A DNA stretch of 64,000 nucleotides, taken from NCBI RefSeq assembly GCF_900101115.1, contig NZ_FNFU01000002.1, forward strand, positions 297,320-361,319, read 5' to 3'. The position numbers and the translations under genes are program-made. The notes beneath the pieces were generated by a model, which was given only the letters and a program-made list of their open reading frames with translations, did not search any database and was not told the DNA's origin. The stretch is from Cryobacterium psychrotolerans (GTDB taxonomy: Bacteria > Actinomycetota > Actinomycetes > Actinomycetales > Microbacteriaceae). Shown here piece after piece: positions 1 through 7,634 of the stretch (position 1 is its first letter; the number at the start of each line of letters is the position of its first letter).

Positions 1-113
1 AACAGGGCGAGGTAGAGGATGCCCGGCAGCAGCAGGAGCAGGGCGATCGGACTCCGCCGCCTCTGTAGCTCTTCGCCCGGCCCGGTCGTGGTGGCAAACG
101 CCGCGAAGGCCAT
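1..113 (-). CDS. ABC transporter permease, N-terminus only (PotB-like)
   Basis: Only the first 37 codons are present; the gene runs off the left edge of the window. The ATG at 113-111 lies 3 nt after the TAG stop of the ATP-binding subunit, so the two are surely co-transcribed. After about 20 polar residues a hydrophobic stretch begins (SPIALLLLLPGILYLAL), as in the first membrane helix of PotB-type permeases. Assignment as the inner-membrane channel of a spermidine/putrescine-type importer is inferred from the neighbouring ATPase and binding protein, since too little protein is visible for family recognition. Confidence 0.7.
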   Translation of the reverse strand, partial: MAFAAFATTTGPGEELQRRRSPIALLLLLPGILYLAL

Positions 114-116
114 GCC

Positions 117-1322
117 CTAGGCCTCCCCGAGCTCCGCGATCAGGGCGGCGTGCCGCTGAGCCGCGATGCTCTTCGTGTCGGTGTCCGCGGCGAACCGCGG
201 GTTCTCCGCCGGGTCGTCTGCCAGCCCGAAGCCGTGTTCGATGTCCCAGCTCACCCAGACCTGTTCGCCCACGTGGGCCACCGGCCCGAAGGCCATGTTC
301 TGGGCGAAGACGACGATGGTGCCGAGGGAGGGGTGCGCGATCAGGTACTGCGTGCTCACACCGCTGAAGGACACGTCGATCACATGCGCCGGCCCGATCA
401 CGTTGCGCGCCGGATCGATGACGGGCGCCTCCCTGTGCAGGCTCAGCTTCTCCGGGCGGACGCCGATGGTGACGTCGCCGGAGTGGCGGTGCGACCGTCC
501 GACCGGCACGACGATCTTCTGGCCGGCGATGTCGACCGAGATGGCGGTGCTCGTCGTGCCGACGACCGTGCCCGTGAACAGGTTCGACTGGCCCAGGAAG
601 TTGGCGACGAACGCCGTTTTCGGCAGCTCGTAGAGCTGCTCGGGGGCGCCCATCTGCTCAATCCGGCCCTTGTTCATCACCGCGATCGTGTCGGCCATGG
701 TCATGGCCTCCTCCTGGTCGTGGGTCACGTGCAGGAAGGTGAGACCGACCTCCTCCTGGATGGTCTTCAGTTCCAGCTGCATCTGGCGGCGCAGCTTCAG
801 GTCGAGGGCGCCGAGCGGCTCGTCGAGCAGCAGCAGCGCCGGACGGTTGACCAGGGCCCTGGCCAGCGCGACTCGCTGCTGCTGGCCGCCGGAGAGCTGC
901 TGCGGCTTGCGAGCTGCGAGATGGTCGAGCTCGACCAGTCGAAGAGCTTCGTGCGCCTTGCCGACCGGGTCGGCAAGCTTGCGCCGACGCAGCCCGAACG
1001 CCACATTTTCGAGCACCGTCATGTGCGGGAACAGCGCGTAGCTTTGGAACACCGTGTTCACCGGACGCTGGTACGGCTTGAGATTCGTGACGTCCTTGCC
1101 GCCGATCAGGATGCGACCCGTCGTCGGCTCCTCAAGTCCGGCGACCAGCCGCAGGGTGGTCGTCTTGCCGCAGCCGGACGGACCGAGCAAGGCGAAGAAC
1201 GAGCCCGCCGGGATGGTCAGGTCGAGGCTTTCAATCGCGGTGAAGCCGGGAAAACGTTTGGAAATGCCGACCAACTCGAGGTCGGCACCCCGTTCGGCGA
1301 ATGCGCCTGTTGCCATACTCAT
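117..1322 (-). CDS. potA: Polyamine-type ABC transporter ATP-binding protein
   Basis: This is the cytoplasmic ATPase of a PotABCD-type importer, 401 aa from the ATG at 1322. The nucleotide-binding domain has Walker A ([13 protein letters not shown]), Q-loop ([12 protein letters not shown]), signature [15 protein letters not shown], Walker [13 protein letters not shown] and switch His (HVTHDQEEA). It is followed by a C-terminal TOBE-type regulatory domain ([10 protein letters not shown]), the layout of PotA and related spermidine/putrescine ATPases. The start ATG overlaps the potD stop by one base (TGATG), implying translational coupling; a TTG three bases upstream and an ATG two codons downstream are less likely starts. 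Substrate is inferred: the linked putrescine-catabolic genes favour putrescine/spermidine, but family members also carry other cations. Confidence 0.9.
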   Translation of the reverse strand: MSMATGAFAERGADLELVGISKRFPGFTAIESLDLTIPAGSFFALLGPSGCGKTTTLRLVAGLEEPTTGRILIGGKDVTNLKPYQRPVNTVFQSYALFPHMTVLENVAFGLRRRKLADPVGKAHEALRLVELDHLAARKPQQLSGGQQQRVALARALVNRPALLLLDEPLGALDLKLRRQMQLELKTIQEEVGLTFLHVTHDQEEAMTMADTIAVMNKGRIEQMGAPEQLYELPKTAFVANFLGQSNLFTGTVVGTTSTAISVDIAGQKIVVPVGRSHRHSGDVTIGVRPEKLSLHREAPVIDPARNVIGPAHVIDVSFSGVSTQYLIAHPSLGTIVVFAQNMAFGPVAHVGEQVWVSWDIEHGFGLADDPAENPRFAADTDTKSIAAQRHAALIAELGEA

Positions 1323-2533
1323 CAACCCAGCAGCACCTTCTGGAACTCAGCGTTGTACTTGGCCTCTTCGGCCGGGGACAGCCCCCGGAAGACGTGCGCC
1401 TGGGACAGCGTTTCCTCGTTCGGGAAGATGAGCTGGTTCTCGGCCAGCTCCGGGTCGATCGCCATGGCGGCCTCCTGGGCACCCACGACCGGGGTGATGT
1501 AGTTCACCCAGGCGGCAACCTCCGCAGCCACTTCGGGCTCGTAGTAGTAGTTGATCAGCGCCTCGGCGTTGGCCTTGCGCGGCGACCCGATCGGCACGAG
1601 GAAGTTGTCGTTCCACAGGGTTCCGCCCGCCGTCGGGATGGCGAACTCCCAGTGGTCGCCGGCCTCCGCGTTGATGACGGTGATGTCACCGGACCAGACG
1701 ATGGCCGCCAGGGTGTCCTCGCTCTTGAGGTCCTCCAGGTAGGCGTTGCCCTTGATGTTGCGGATCTGGCCGTCACCGACCTGCTTCGCGAAGATGTCGT
1801 TCGCGGCGTTGAACTCGTCGTCGCCCCAGTCCCCCGCGATGTCGACGCCGTTCTGCAGCATGATCAGGCCGAGGGTGTCGCGCATCTCGGAGAGCACACC
1901 GACGCGTCCCTTCAGGGACGGGTCCCAGAGGTCGTCAACCGACTTGAGTCCACCCGGGAGCTTGTCCTTGTTCCAGGCGATACCCGCGAAACCACCCTGC
2001 CAGGGGAGCGACTGGTTTCGTCCCTTGTCGAAGTCCACGTTGAGCAGGTTCGGCGTGAGGTTTTTCAGGTTCGGGATGTTCGCGTGGTCGAGCTTCTGCG
2101 TGTAGCCGAGGCGGATCCACCGGGCGACCATCCAGTCGGTCAGGCAGACGGTATCCGCGCCGATGTCCTGGCCGAGGGCGAGCTGGTCCTTGACCTTGCC
2201 GTAGTAGGTGTTGTTGTCGTCGACGGCCACGTCGTAGTTGACCTTGATTCCGGTCTCCTTGGTGAACGCCTCAATGGTGGGGTATTTGCCGGCGTCATCC
2301 TCGTCGATGTACGCGGCCCAGTTAGCCCAGTTCACTTTCTTGTCGCTGGCCGACGTGTCCTTGGCCGGGGTCGGCTTGGTGCTGCCGCCTCCGGTCGAGC
2401 AAGCGGCGAGGGCGAGGGACGCCGCGCCCGCACCGGCACCGGCAAGAACGGTGCGACGACCGACCTGCGCCCGCTGCGCCTGACGGATCAGCTCCTGGAT
2501 CATCGGATCAGCTGGCATAGTCCTGGGCTTCAT
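1322..2533 (-). CDS. potD: Polyamine-type ABC transporter substrate-binding lipoprotein
   Basis: Extracellular solute-binding protein of 403 aa, type-1 periplasmic-binding fold of the PotD/PotF group (opening motif VNWANWAAYIDEDD, then DTVCLTDWMVARWIRLGY). The open frame extends to 2623, but the start is set at the ATG 2533 because AAGGAG lies 7 nt upstream. The N-terminus carries a twin-arginine pair (GRRTVLAG, residues 25-32) followed by a hydrophobic run and a lipobox LALAAC with Cys45, so it is probably a Tat-exported lipoprotein anchored outside the membrane. It is the first gene of the visible operon (potD-potA-permease), divergent from ald. The amine ligand is inferred from context, not from resolved pocket residues. 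Confidence 0.88.
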   Translation of the reverse strand: MKPRTMPADPMIQELIRQAQRAQVGRRTVLAGAGAGAASLALAACSTGGGSTKPTPAKDTSASDKKVNWANWAAYIDEDDAGKYPTIEAFTKETGIKVNYDVAVDDNNTYYGKVKDQLALGQDIGADTVCLTDWMVARWIRLGYTQKLDHANIPNLKNLTPNLLNVDFDKGRNQSLPWQGGFAGIAWNKDKLPGGLKSVDDLWDPSLKGRVGVLSEMRDTLGLIMLQNGVDIAGDWGDDEFNAANDIFAKQVGDGQIRNIKGNAYLEDLKSEDTLAAIVWSGDITVINAEAGDHWEFAIPTAGGTLWNDNFLVPIGSPRKANAEALINYYYEPEVAAEVAAWVNYITPVVGAQEAAMAIDPELAENQLIFPNEETLSQAHVFRGLSPAEEAKYNAEFQKVLLG

Positions 2534-2697
2534 GGTCGGTCTCCTTGCGTATTCGGCGGGCAAACTCTCACGCCTCGCGACACTGCGAGTGGATTGATAA
2601 TCGCACAATCGAGCCGCCCACACACCCCAGAGTGACCAAATCGTTAATTTTCTTGGCCTTTCATCACGAAATCAGCACTTAGGCCTGACATTTGCAT

Positions 2698-2727
2698 CTG
2701 AAAACGGCAGTCGAGCGGCGGTAGGCT
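2698..2727 (+). promoter_or_regulatory. Candidate promoter of ald
   Basis: A -35-like CTGAAA (2698-2703), an 18-nt spacer and a -10 hexamer TAGGCT (2722-2727) precede ald. The start would be about 40 nt upstream of the ald ATG, whose ribosome site AAGGAG is at 2761-2766. The 237-nt divergent region to potD shows no other structure I can support. TAGGCT recurs as a -10 elsewhere in this window. Confidence 0.4.
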
Positions 2728-2770
2728 GGCGTCACGGACAGAGCTGTCCCCCGCTGAGCTAAGGAGCACC

Positions 2771-3886
2771 ATGAAGGTCGCCATTCCGAAGGAGATCAAG
2801 AACAACGAATTCAGGGTCGCGATCACCCCGGCCGGCGTGTACGACCTCGTGTCCAACGGGCATGAGGTGCTCGTTGAAACCGGCGCCGGACTCGGGTCGT
2901 CGATCACCGACGAGAGCTACGCGGCGGCCGGCGCTACGATCATGCCGACGGCCGAATCCACCTGGGCCGCCGCCGAGATGCTCCTCAAGGTCAAGGAGCC
3001 CGTCGAGAGCGAGTACGTCCACTTCCGCGCCGGGCTGGTGCTGTTCACCTACCTGCACCTTGCCGCGGAGCCGGAACTCACTCGCGCACTGCTTCAGGGC
3101 GGCGTCACGGCGATCGCCTACGAAACGGTGCAGCTGCCCTCCCGGGCGCTTCCGCTCCTCGCCCCGATGAGCGAGGTAGCCGGGCGGCTCGCCCCGATCG
3201 TCGGCGCCAACGCCATGCTCAAGCCCAACGGCGGCCCCGGCCTGCTCGTCCCCGGCGTGCCCGGGACGCACCCGGCGAAGATCACCGTGCTCGGCGGTGG
3301 CGTCGCCGGCACGGCCGCCATGCAGGTCGCCCTCGGTCTGGGCGCCGAGGTCACCGTGCTCGACACGAACCTGTTCCGGCTTCGCGAGCTCGACGCCCTG
3401 CATTACGGGCGGGTGAAGACGATCGCCTCGAACGGCTTCGAGATCGACAAGGCCGTGCTCGACTCCGACATGGTCATCGGATCCGTGCTCATCCCCGGAG
3501 CCAGGGCCCCGAAGCTCGTCAGCAACGACCTCGTCTCGCGGATGCGGCCGGGGAGCGTCCTCGTCGACATCGCCGTCGACCAGGGCGGATGCTTCGCCGA
3601 CTCGCACTCCACAACGCACGCCGATCCCACCTTCACGGTGCACGGGTCGTTGTTCTACTGCGTCGCGAACATGCCCGGCGCAGTCCCGAACACCTCGACC
3701 TACGCCCTGACGAACGCGACCCTGCCGTATGTCCGCGCCGTCGCCAACCGAGGTTGGAAGGATGCCCTCCGGGCCGACCCGGCACTGGCCCTCGGCCTGA
3801 ACACCTTCGACGGCGTGCTCACGAACGGCCCGGTCGCGACCGCGCACGGCCTCGAGTACCGGCCCCTGGCCGACGTCCTGGCCTGA
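2771..3886 (+). CDS. ald: Alanine dehydrogenase
   Basis: NAD-dependent L-alanine dehydrogenase (L-alanine to pyruvate plus ammonia), 371 aa, the usual family length. The N-terminus MKVAIPKEIKNNEFRVAITP is diagnostic of the AlaDH/PNT family; it contains the Arg and Lys that contact pyruvate. The region HLAAEPELTRAL holds the catalytic His, and the Rossmann domain has ITVLGGGVAGTAAMQVALGLGAEVTVLD ending in the NAD-binding Asp (its glycine motif is GGGVAG). The active-site Asp lies in SVLVDIAVDQGGCFADS. A strong ribosome site (AAGGAG) sits 4-9 nt before the ATG. It is transcribed alone: the next gene is convergent, 8 nt away. Beside amine catabolic genes that transfer amino groups to pyruvate, it would recycle the alanine produced. 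Confidence 0.96.
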   Translation: MKVAIPKEIKNNEFRVAITPAGVYDLVSNGHEVLVETGAGLGSSITDESYAAAGATIMPTAESTWAAAEMLLKVKEPVESEYVHFRAGLVLFTYLHLAAEPELTRALLQGGVTAIAYETVQLPSRALPLLAPMSEVAGRLAPIVGANAMLKPNGGPGLLVPGVPGTHPAKITVLGGGVAGTAAMQVALGLGAEVTVLDTNLFRLRELDALHYGRVKTIASNGFEIDKAVLDSDMVIGSVLIPGARAPKLVSNDLVSRMRPGSVLVDIAVDQGGCFADSHSTTHADPTFTVHGSLFYCVANMPGAVPNTSTYALTNATLPYVRAVANRGWKDALRADPALALGLNTFDGVLTNGPVATAHGLEYRPLADVLA

Positions 3887-3894
3887 GGACCGCT

Positions 3895-6831
3895 TCACTC
3901 CAGGCGAGGAGCCACGGGGAGGGACACCCGGCCCAGAGTCCCGTCCGGGCACAGCATCCACGCGTGGCCCCTACCCGGCGCCAGCGCGGGCGGAAGCTCC
4001 CTTCGGCGGCTGATCATCCGGAAGTCGCCGACGCTGCATCCGTCGAAAACGATGACGGCGTGGGCGCGCAGCGCGGCCATCAGCGCCCACTGCGCCTGCC
4101 ACGATTCCGCATCGCCCACGAACACCGTGCCCGGCGCCGCATCGCCCGGTTCGATGCGCGCGAGCCGGCCGGGGGCCGGCGCCGAGATCTCGACGACGGT
4201 ACGCCGCCCACCCGGGGCGGCCCGCAGCATCCCGGCGGCGCGGCCCGGCGCCGCGGAGACCACGAGCAGGGTCCCCGCACAGTCGAGGATCGACGGGGTG
4301 GGCGTGCCGGCGGCGAGGGGGCGGGCGCCCGGCCCGGGGTGTGGCGTCTGGATGCGCAGGCCCTGCCAGCTTCCACCCCCGGGCGCCAGGGACGGGTCGA
4401 ACAGCGCGCCGTCTCCCCCGGCGGCGAGATGGTCCAGGCGGGAGGGCATTCGCAGCAGCAATGTGGCCTGGCACAGGCCGGAGAGACCCTGCAGCACGGC
4501 GACGCGCTGCACGGCGATCACCAGGCGCAGCCCATAGGCCCGCCCGTCACGCAGCAGGCCGGCGAGCAGCTCCGCCGTCTTCATTTGGTACTCGGGTTCC
4601 CACCGAGCCCAGAGGGAATCCAGGTCGTCCAGCAGCAGCAGCCGCGCCTCCCCGGTCCCTCCGGCCGCGAGCTCCCCGTGCGCCTTCGCCAGCGCGTCCC
4701 AGGCGGCCTCGACGTCAGGGGCGACGAACTCGACCCGCTCGAAGCCCGGCGAGCCATTCGCCGCCAGCGCGTCGAGCACGGAACTCTTCCCCGAGCCGGC
4801 GCCGCCGATGACGAGCAGGTTCCCGTCGCGTTCGGGGAGGTAGCGGGCGACCCGGTAGCGCTGCCGGTCCGGCTCGTCGAGCAGGCCGAGCAGGTAGCCT
4901 TCCCGGTCCGCCTCGCGGCCGGCATCACGCTCGGCCGCGACGGCCGCCCGCAGATCGCGCAGGGTCACCCGCGCGGGAAGCGGGTCCAGCCAGGGCCGGC
5001 GGGAGGGCGTGCCGGCCGGGGTCAGCTCGGCGATCGCGCTGATGTCGCCCGGGAGCGTTGTGGCGACCTGGCAGGGCCGGATGCCCGCCCCGGCGTCGAC
5101 CAGGCAGCGGCCCGGCTGGTCCTGCGCGAGCCGGGCTGCGCCATCCGTGCCGATCACGGCGATGCTGTCCGCCCTGTTGTTGACCCGGAGCGAGACGCGC
5201 AGGCTGCAATTGGCCAGGAGGGCGTCGCGCACCACCCCGGCCGGGCGCTGGGTGCAGAGAATGAGGTGCACTCCCAGGGAGCGACCCCGGGCCGCGATGT
5301 CAACGAACCGGGCGTGCAGCCCCGGGAAGGCGTCGAGCATCGTGGCGAATTCGTCCACCACGATCACCAGTCGCGGGAGCGCCGCTGCCGGGACGATCTC
5401 CGCGATGTCGCGCGCGCCGGCGGAGCGGATGGCCTCCTCGCGGTACCTGAGTTCGGCGGTCAGGCTCCGCAGGGCGCGTTCGGCCTCCGCCGCGTCAAGG
5501 TCGGTGATCAGGCCAACGCAGTGAGGCAGTGCGCGCAGGGGGCCAAACGCCGCCCCGCCTTTGAAGTCGACGAGGAGAAAGGTGACCTGCTCCGGTGAAT
5601 AACGGGCGGCCATCGCGGCCACCCAGGTCACGAGGAGCTCGCTCTTGCCGCTCCCGGTCGTGCCGCCGACGACCGCATGGGGACCGGCGGCCACGAGGTC
5701 GAGCGACACCTCGCCATCCTCGCCCACGCCGATGACGGCCTCGAGGCCCCGCCCCCCGGACGCCGTCCCCTGCCCGTGGAGCTCCCCGAGGGCGACGCTG
5801 CGAGGAAGCGGGCGCGCGTGCCGGACCAGGCCGATGGCGACGGCGGCCTCGCGGAGCGAGGCCGCGAAGCGCGCGGCATCCTCGGTGGAGACGAGCTCGG
5901 GGCGGAACCGGGTCGCCCGCGCGTGCGCGGCCGACGCGATGATCTCCGCCCTCAGCGGGCCGTGCACGCGCACGATCGTCGCGCAGCCGGGCGGCAGTTC
6001 CCCGGCCGTTTCGGCCAGCGCGATGACCAGCGGGTCCGCCCCCGATGCCGGCGAGGTGGGGACGCGTCCTTCGGTCACGACGACCGTCTGCGCGGGCGGC
6101 CCGGCGCCGGCGTGCGGAAGCACCGCGGTCCATTCCCACCCGGCTCCGGGCTCCGCCGGCAGGGCGCACCGGTCCGGCGGGTGGGCAAAACAGACCTGGA
6201 CGAGCAGCCCGCGAGCGAACGCCCGGACCAGCGGCAGCGGGCCGACGATGCCGATGCCGCCCCGCGGGTCCACCGTGAGCGGGGCGTCGGACAGCGTGGC
6301 CGCCCACCGCCGCAGTTCCCGCTCCTCGGCCGTGTCCCCGGGGCCGTTCACACGCAACCCGCTGTCCACCTCACCCGAGCCGAGAACGACCGTCGGGCCG
6401 TGTGCCCGGTGCCAGAGACCGGCGTCGTCGGCCCCGCCCAGGATGGTGCCGACGGCCGGCGACCGGGCCCAGGCACTCTGCCGCAGCGTCTCGTGACGTG
6501 CGGCCACGTCGGCCCGCAGGGCCTCGACCGCTGCCGCGTAGGCCCGGGCTTCGGCCCGCAGTCCGGTTCGGCGCGTGCGCCGGGCGTCGACCATGCTCGC
6601 GACCGCGATCACCGGGCCGAGGGCCGCAAAGACCAGGCTGAAGGCCGAGCCGGTGATGGCCCAGATCACGCCGGCCGCGGCGAGGGGGGCGACGCCGGCG
6701 ACCAGGGGAAAACGCGCCGGGGGCGGAGCCGCTGCCCGATTCGGCAGTGTGAGCTGTTCGGCGGGGTGAATCACCTGCCAAGGAGACCAGACTCCCGGGG
6801 CCCGCGGGCGGGGACCGTGCGATGCGTTCAC
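3895..6831 (-). CDS. EccC/FtsK-SpoIIIE-type membrane ATPase, last gene of the kinase cluster
   Basis: A 978-aa protein with two membrane helices near residues 41-82, then an EccC-like linker (GLWHRAHG, VVLGSGEVDSG), then two P-loop modules. Module 1 has Walker A GGTTGSGKSELL (about residue 388) and Walker B LVIVVDEFATML (about 489). Module 2 has Walker A GGAGSGKSSVLDAL (about 673) and an acidic Walker B LLLLDDLDSLW (about 729). The tail (VFVGDAESWQAQW, VIVFDGCS) looks like the end of the second motor. This architecture matches motors of type VII secretion rather than the DNA translocase FtsK, because there is no gamma DNA-reading domain. No WXG100 substrate, EccB, EccD or mycosin is present in the window. 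Its start is GTG 6831 with only a weak ribosome site. Likely role (inferred): export motor for the upstream cluster. Confidence 0.8.
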   Translation of the reverse strand: MNASHGPRPRAPGVWSPWQVIHPAEQLTLPNRAAAPPPARFPLVAGVAPLAAAGVIWAITGSAFSLVFAALGPVIAVASMVDARRTRRTGLRAEARAYAAAVEALRADVAARHETLRQSAWARSPAVGTILGGADDAGLWHRAHGPTVVLGSGEVDSGLRVNGPGDTAEERELRRWAATLSDAPLTVDPRGGIGIVGPLPLVRAFARGLLVQVCFAHPPDRCALPAEPGAGWEWTAVLPHAGAGPPAQTVVVTEGRVPTSPASGADPLVIALAETAGELPPGCATIVRVHGPLRAEIIASAAHARATRFRPELVSTEDAARFAASLREAAVAIGLVRHARPLPRSVALGELHGQGTASGGRGLEAVIGVGEDGEVSLDLVAAGPHAVVGGTTGSGKSELLVTWVAAMAARYSPEQVTFLLVDFKGGAAFGPLRALPHCVGLITDLDAAEAERALRSLTAELRYREEAIRSAGARDIAEIVPAAALPRLVIVVDEFATMLDAFPGLHARFVDIAARGRSLGVHLILCTQRPAGVVRDALLANCSLRVSLRVNNRADSIAVIGTDGAARLAQDQPGRCLVDAGAGIRPCQVATTLPGDISAIAELTPAGTPSRRPWLDPLPARVTLRDLRAAVAAERDAGREADREGYLLGLLDEPDRQRYRVARYLPERDGNLLVIGGAGSGKSSVLDALAANGSPGFERVEFVAPDVEAAWDALAKAHGELAAGGTGEARLLLLDDLDSLWARWEPEYQMKTAELLAGLLRDGRAYGLRLVIAVQRVAVLQGLSGLCQATLLLRMPSRLDHLAAGGDGALFDPSLAPGGGSWQGLRIQTPHPGPGARPLAAGTPTPSILDCAGTLLVVSAAPGRAAGMLRAAPGGRRTVVEISAPAPGRLARIEPGDAAPGTVFVGDAESWQAQWALMAALRAHAVIVFDGCSVGDFRMISRRRELPPALAPGRGHAWMLCPDGTLGRVSLPVAPRLE

Positions 6832-6923
6832 CGGGCTGCGCCGCGCGGCGGTGGTGAGGAACGGTAGTCAGGGCCCGGCAACAGCGGGGGCGAATTCGGA
6901 CGCGCGGGCTGTGGGAGGCCGGC

Positions 6924-7634
6924 TCAGCTCAGGACGAAGAACTGGTCGGCGATGTCCACCCGGGTGCCGCGGGGAACCCGGTACCGGCGGCCGGGTTCGC
7001 ACCGCAGAGCAGCCTCGCCGGGCCGGCGGATGATGGTTCCATTGCCGGAGAACCGGTCGCTCACCCAGAACTCGCCGTCCTGCTGCCCGAATTCGAGGTG
7101 GCTCTTCGACACCGACATCCCGGTGTCCGAAATCTGGATCAAGTGGTCGAAGACCTCCGACGGCTGCGGCAGGGGTCGGCGCCCGATCAGGCCGGTGCCG
7201 CCGACCCTGGCCCGCTCCCCCGTGCTGAATTGCAGTTCGAACAGCGGCGCGCTCGTCGAGATTGATTCGGCGACGGGCCTGGCCGCCGGCGTCGCGGGTG
7301 TCAGCTCGGTCGGCGGTTCCGCCGCGGGAGGCGAGGAGAACAGCAGGTCCGTCGGCGGCTCGTCAGTGTCGATCGGCAGATCAGTGTTGATCGGCGCGTC
7401 GGTGTCGATCGGCAGATCGTTACCGATCGGCTCGTCGGTGTCGATCGGCTCGTCGGTGTCGATCGGCACGGAGATGACTGTCGGTTGCGGCGGGAGCCGC
7501 TGGATGATCGTGGTGTCGCTGGGCCGAGGGTCCGGCCTCTTGCGCGTGGCCGGTGTGGCCGTGCTTGAGCTGCCGCATTCCCCGCAGAACATGGCGCCAC
7601 CGGGCAGTTCTGTCCCGCAGATCCGGCAATTCAC
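6924..7634 (-). CDS. Zinc-ribbon and FHA domain protein
   Basis: A 236-aa cytoplasmic protein. A zinc ribbon lies at residues 4-20 (CRIC...CGEC: Cys4, Cys7, Cys17, Cys20). Then comes a candidate phospho-site SDTTIIQR (39-46), an acidic region of six hexapeptide repeats (57-92), and a C-terminal FHA domain (about 136-233) with the phosphothreonine-binding signature LIGRR, VSKSHLEF and NGTII. The start is GTG 7634, chosen because AAGGAG lies 7 nt upstream and GTGA overlaps the stop of the upstream gene; a longer in-frame extension is possible but unlikely. FHA domains read phosphothreonine, so it is a natural effector of the Ser/Thr kinase in the same operon (inference). The next gene, the EccC-like ATPase, starts 92 nt further on. 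Confidence 0.85.
   Translation of the reverse strand: MNCRICGTELPGGAMFCGECGSSSTATPATRKRPDPRPSDTTIIQRLPPQPTVISVPIDTDEPIDTDEPIGNDLPIDTDAPINTDLPIDTDEPPTDLLFSSPPAAEPPTELTPATPAARPVAESISTSAPLFELQFSTGERARVGGTGLIGRRPLPQPSEVFDHLIQISDTGMSVSKSHLEFGQQDGEFWVSDRFSGNGTIIRRPGEAALRCEPGRRYRVPRGTRVDIADQFFVLS
7359..7466 (-). repeat. 18-bp tandem repeat encoding six PIDTDE-type hexapeptides
   Basis: Inside the zinc-ribbon/FHA gene, six consecutive 18-nt units encode PI-[DGN]-[TN]-D-[ELA] (PIDTDE, PIDTDE, PIGNDL, PIDTDA, PINTDL, PIDTDE). The core DNA motif tcggtgtcgatcgg recurs on the plus strand. It forms an acidic, Thr-containing linker between the zinc ribbon and the FHA domain, and copy number could vary by slippage. 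Confidence 0.9.

Noticed and set aside
2534..2623. Upstream in-frame extension of potD by 30 codons
   Set aside because: The ATG at 2533 has an ideal ribosome site and gives a normal Tat/lipoprotein signal; the extension is not signal-like.
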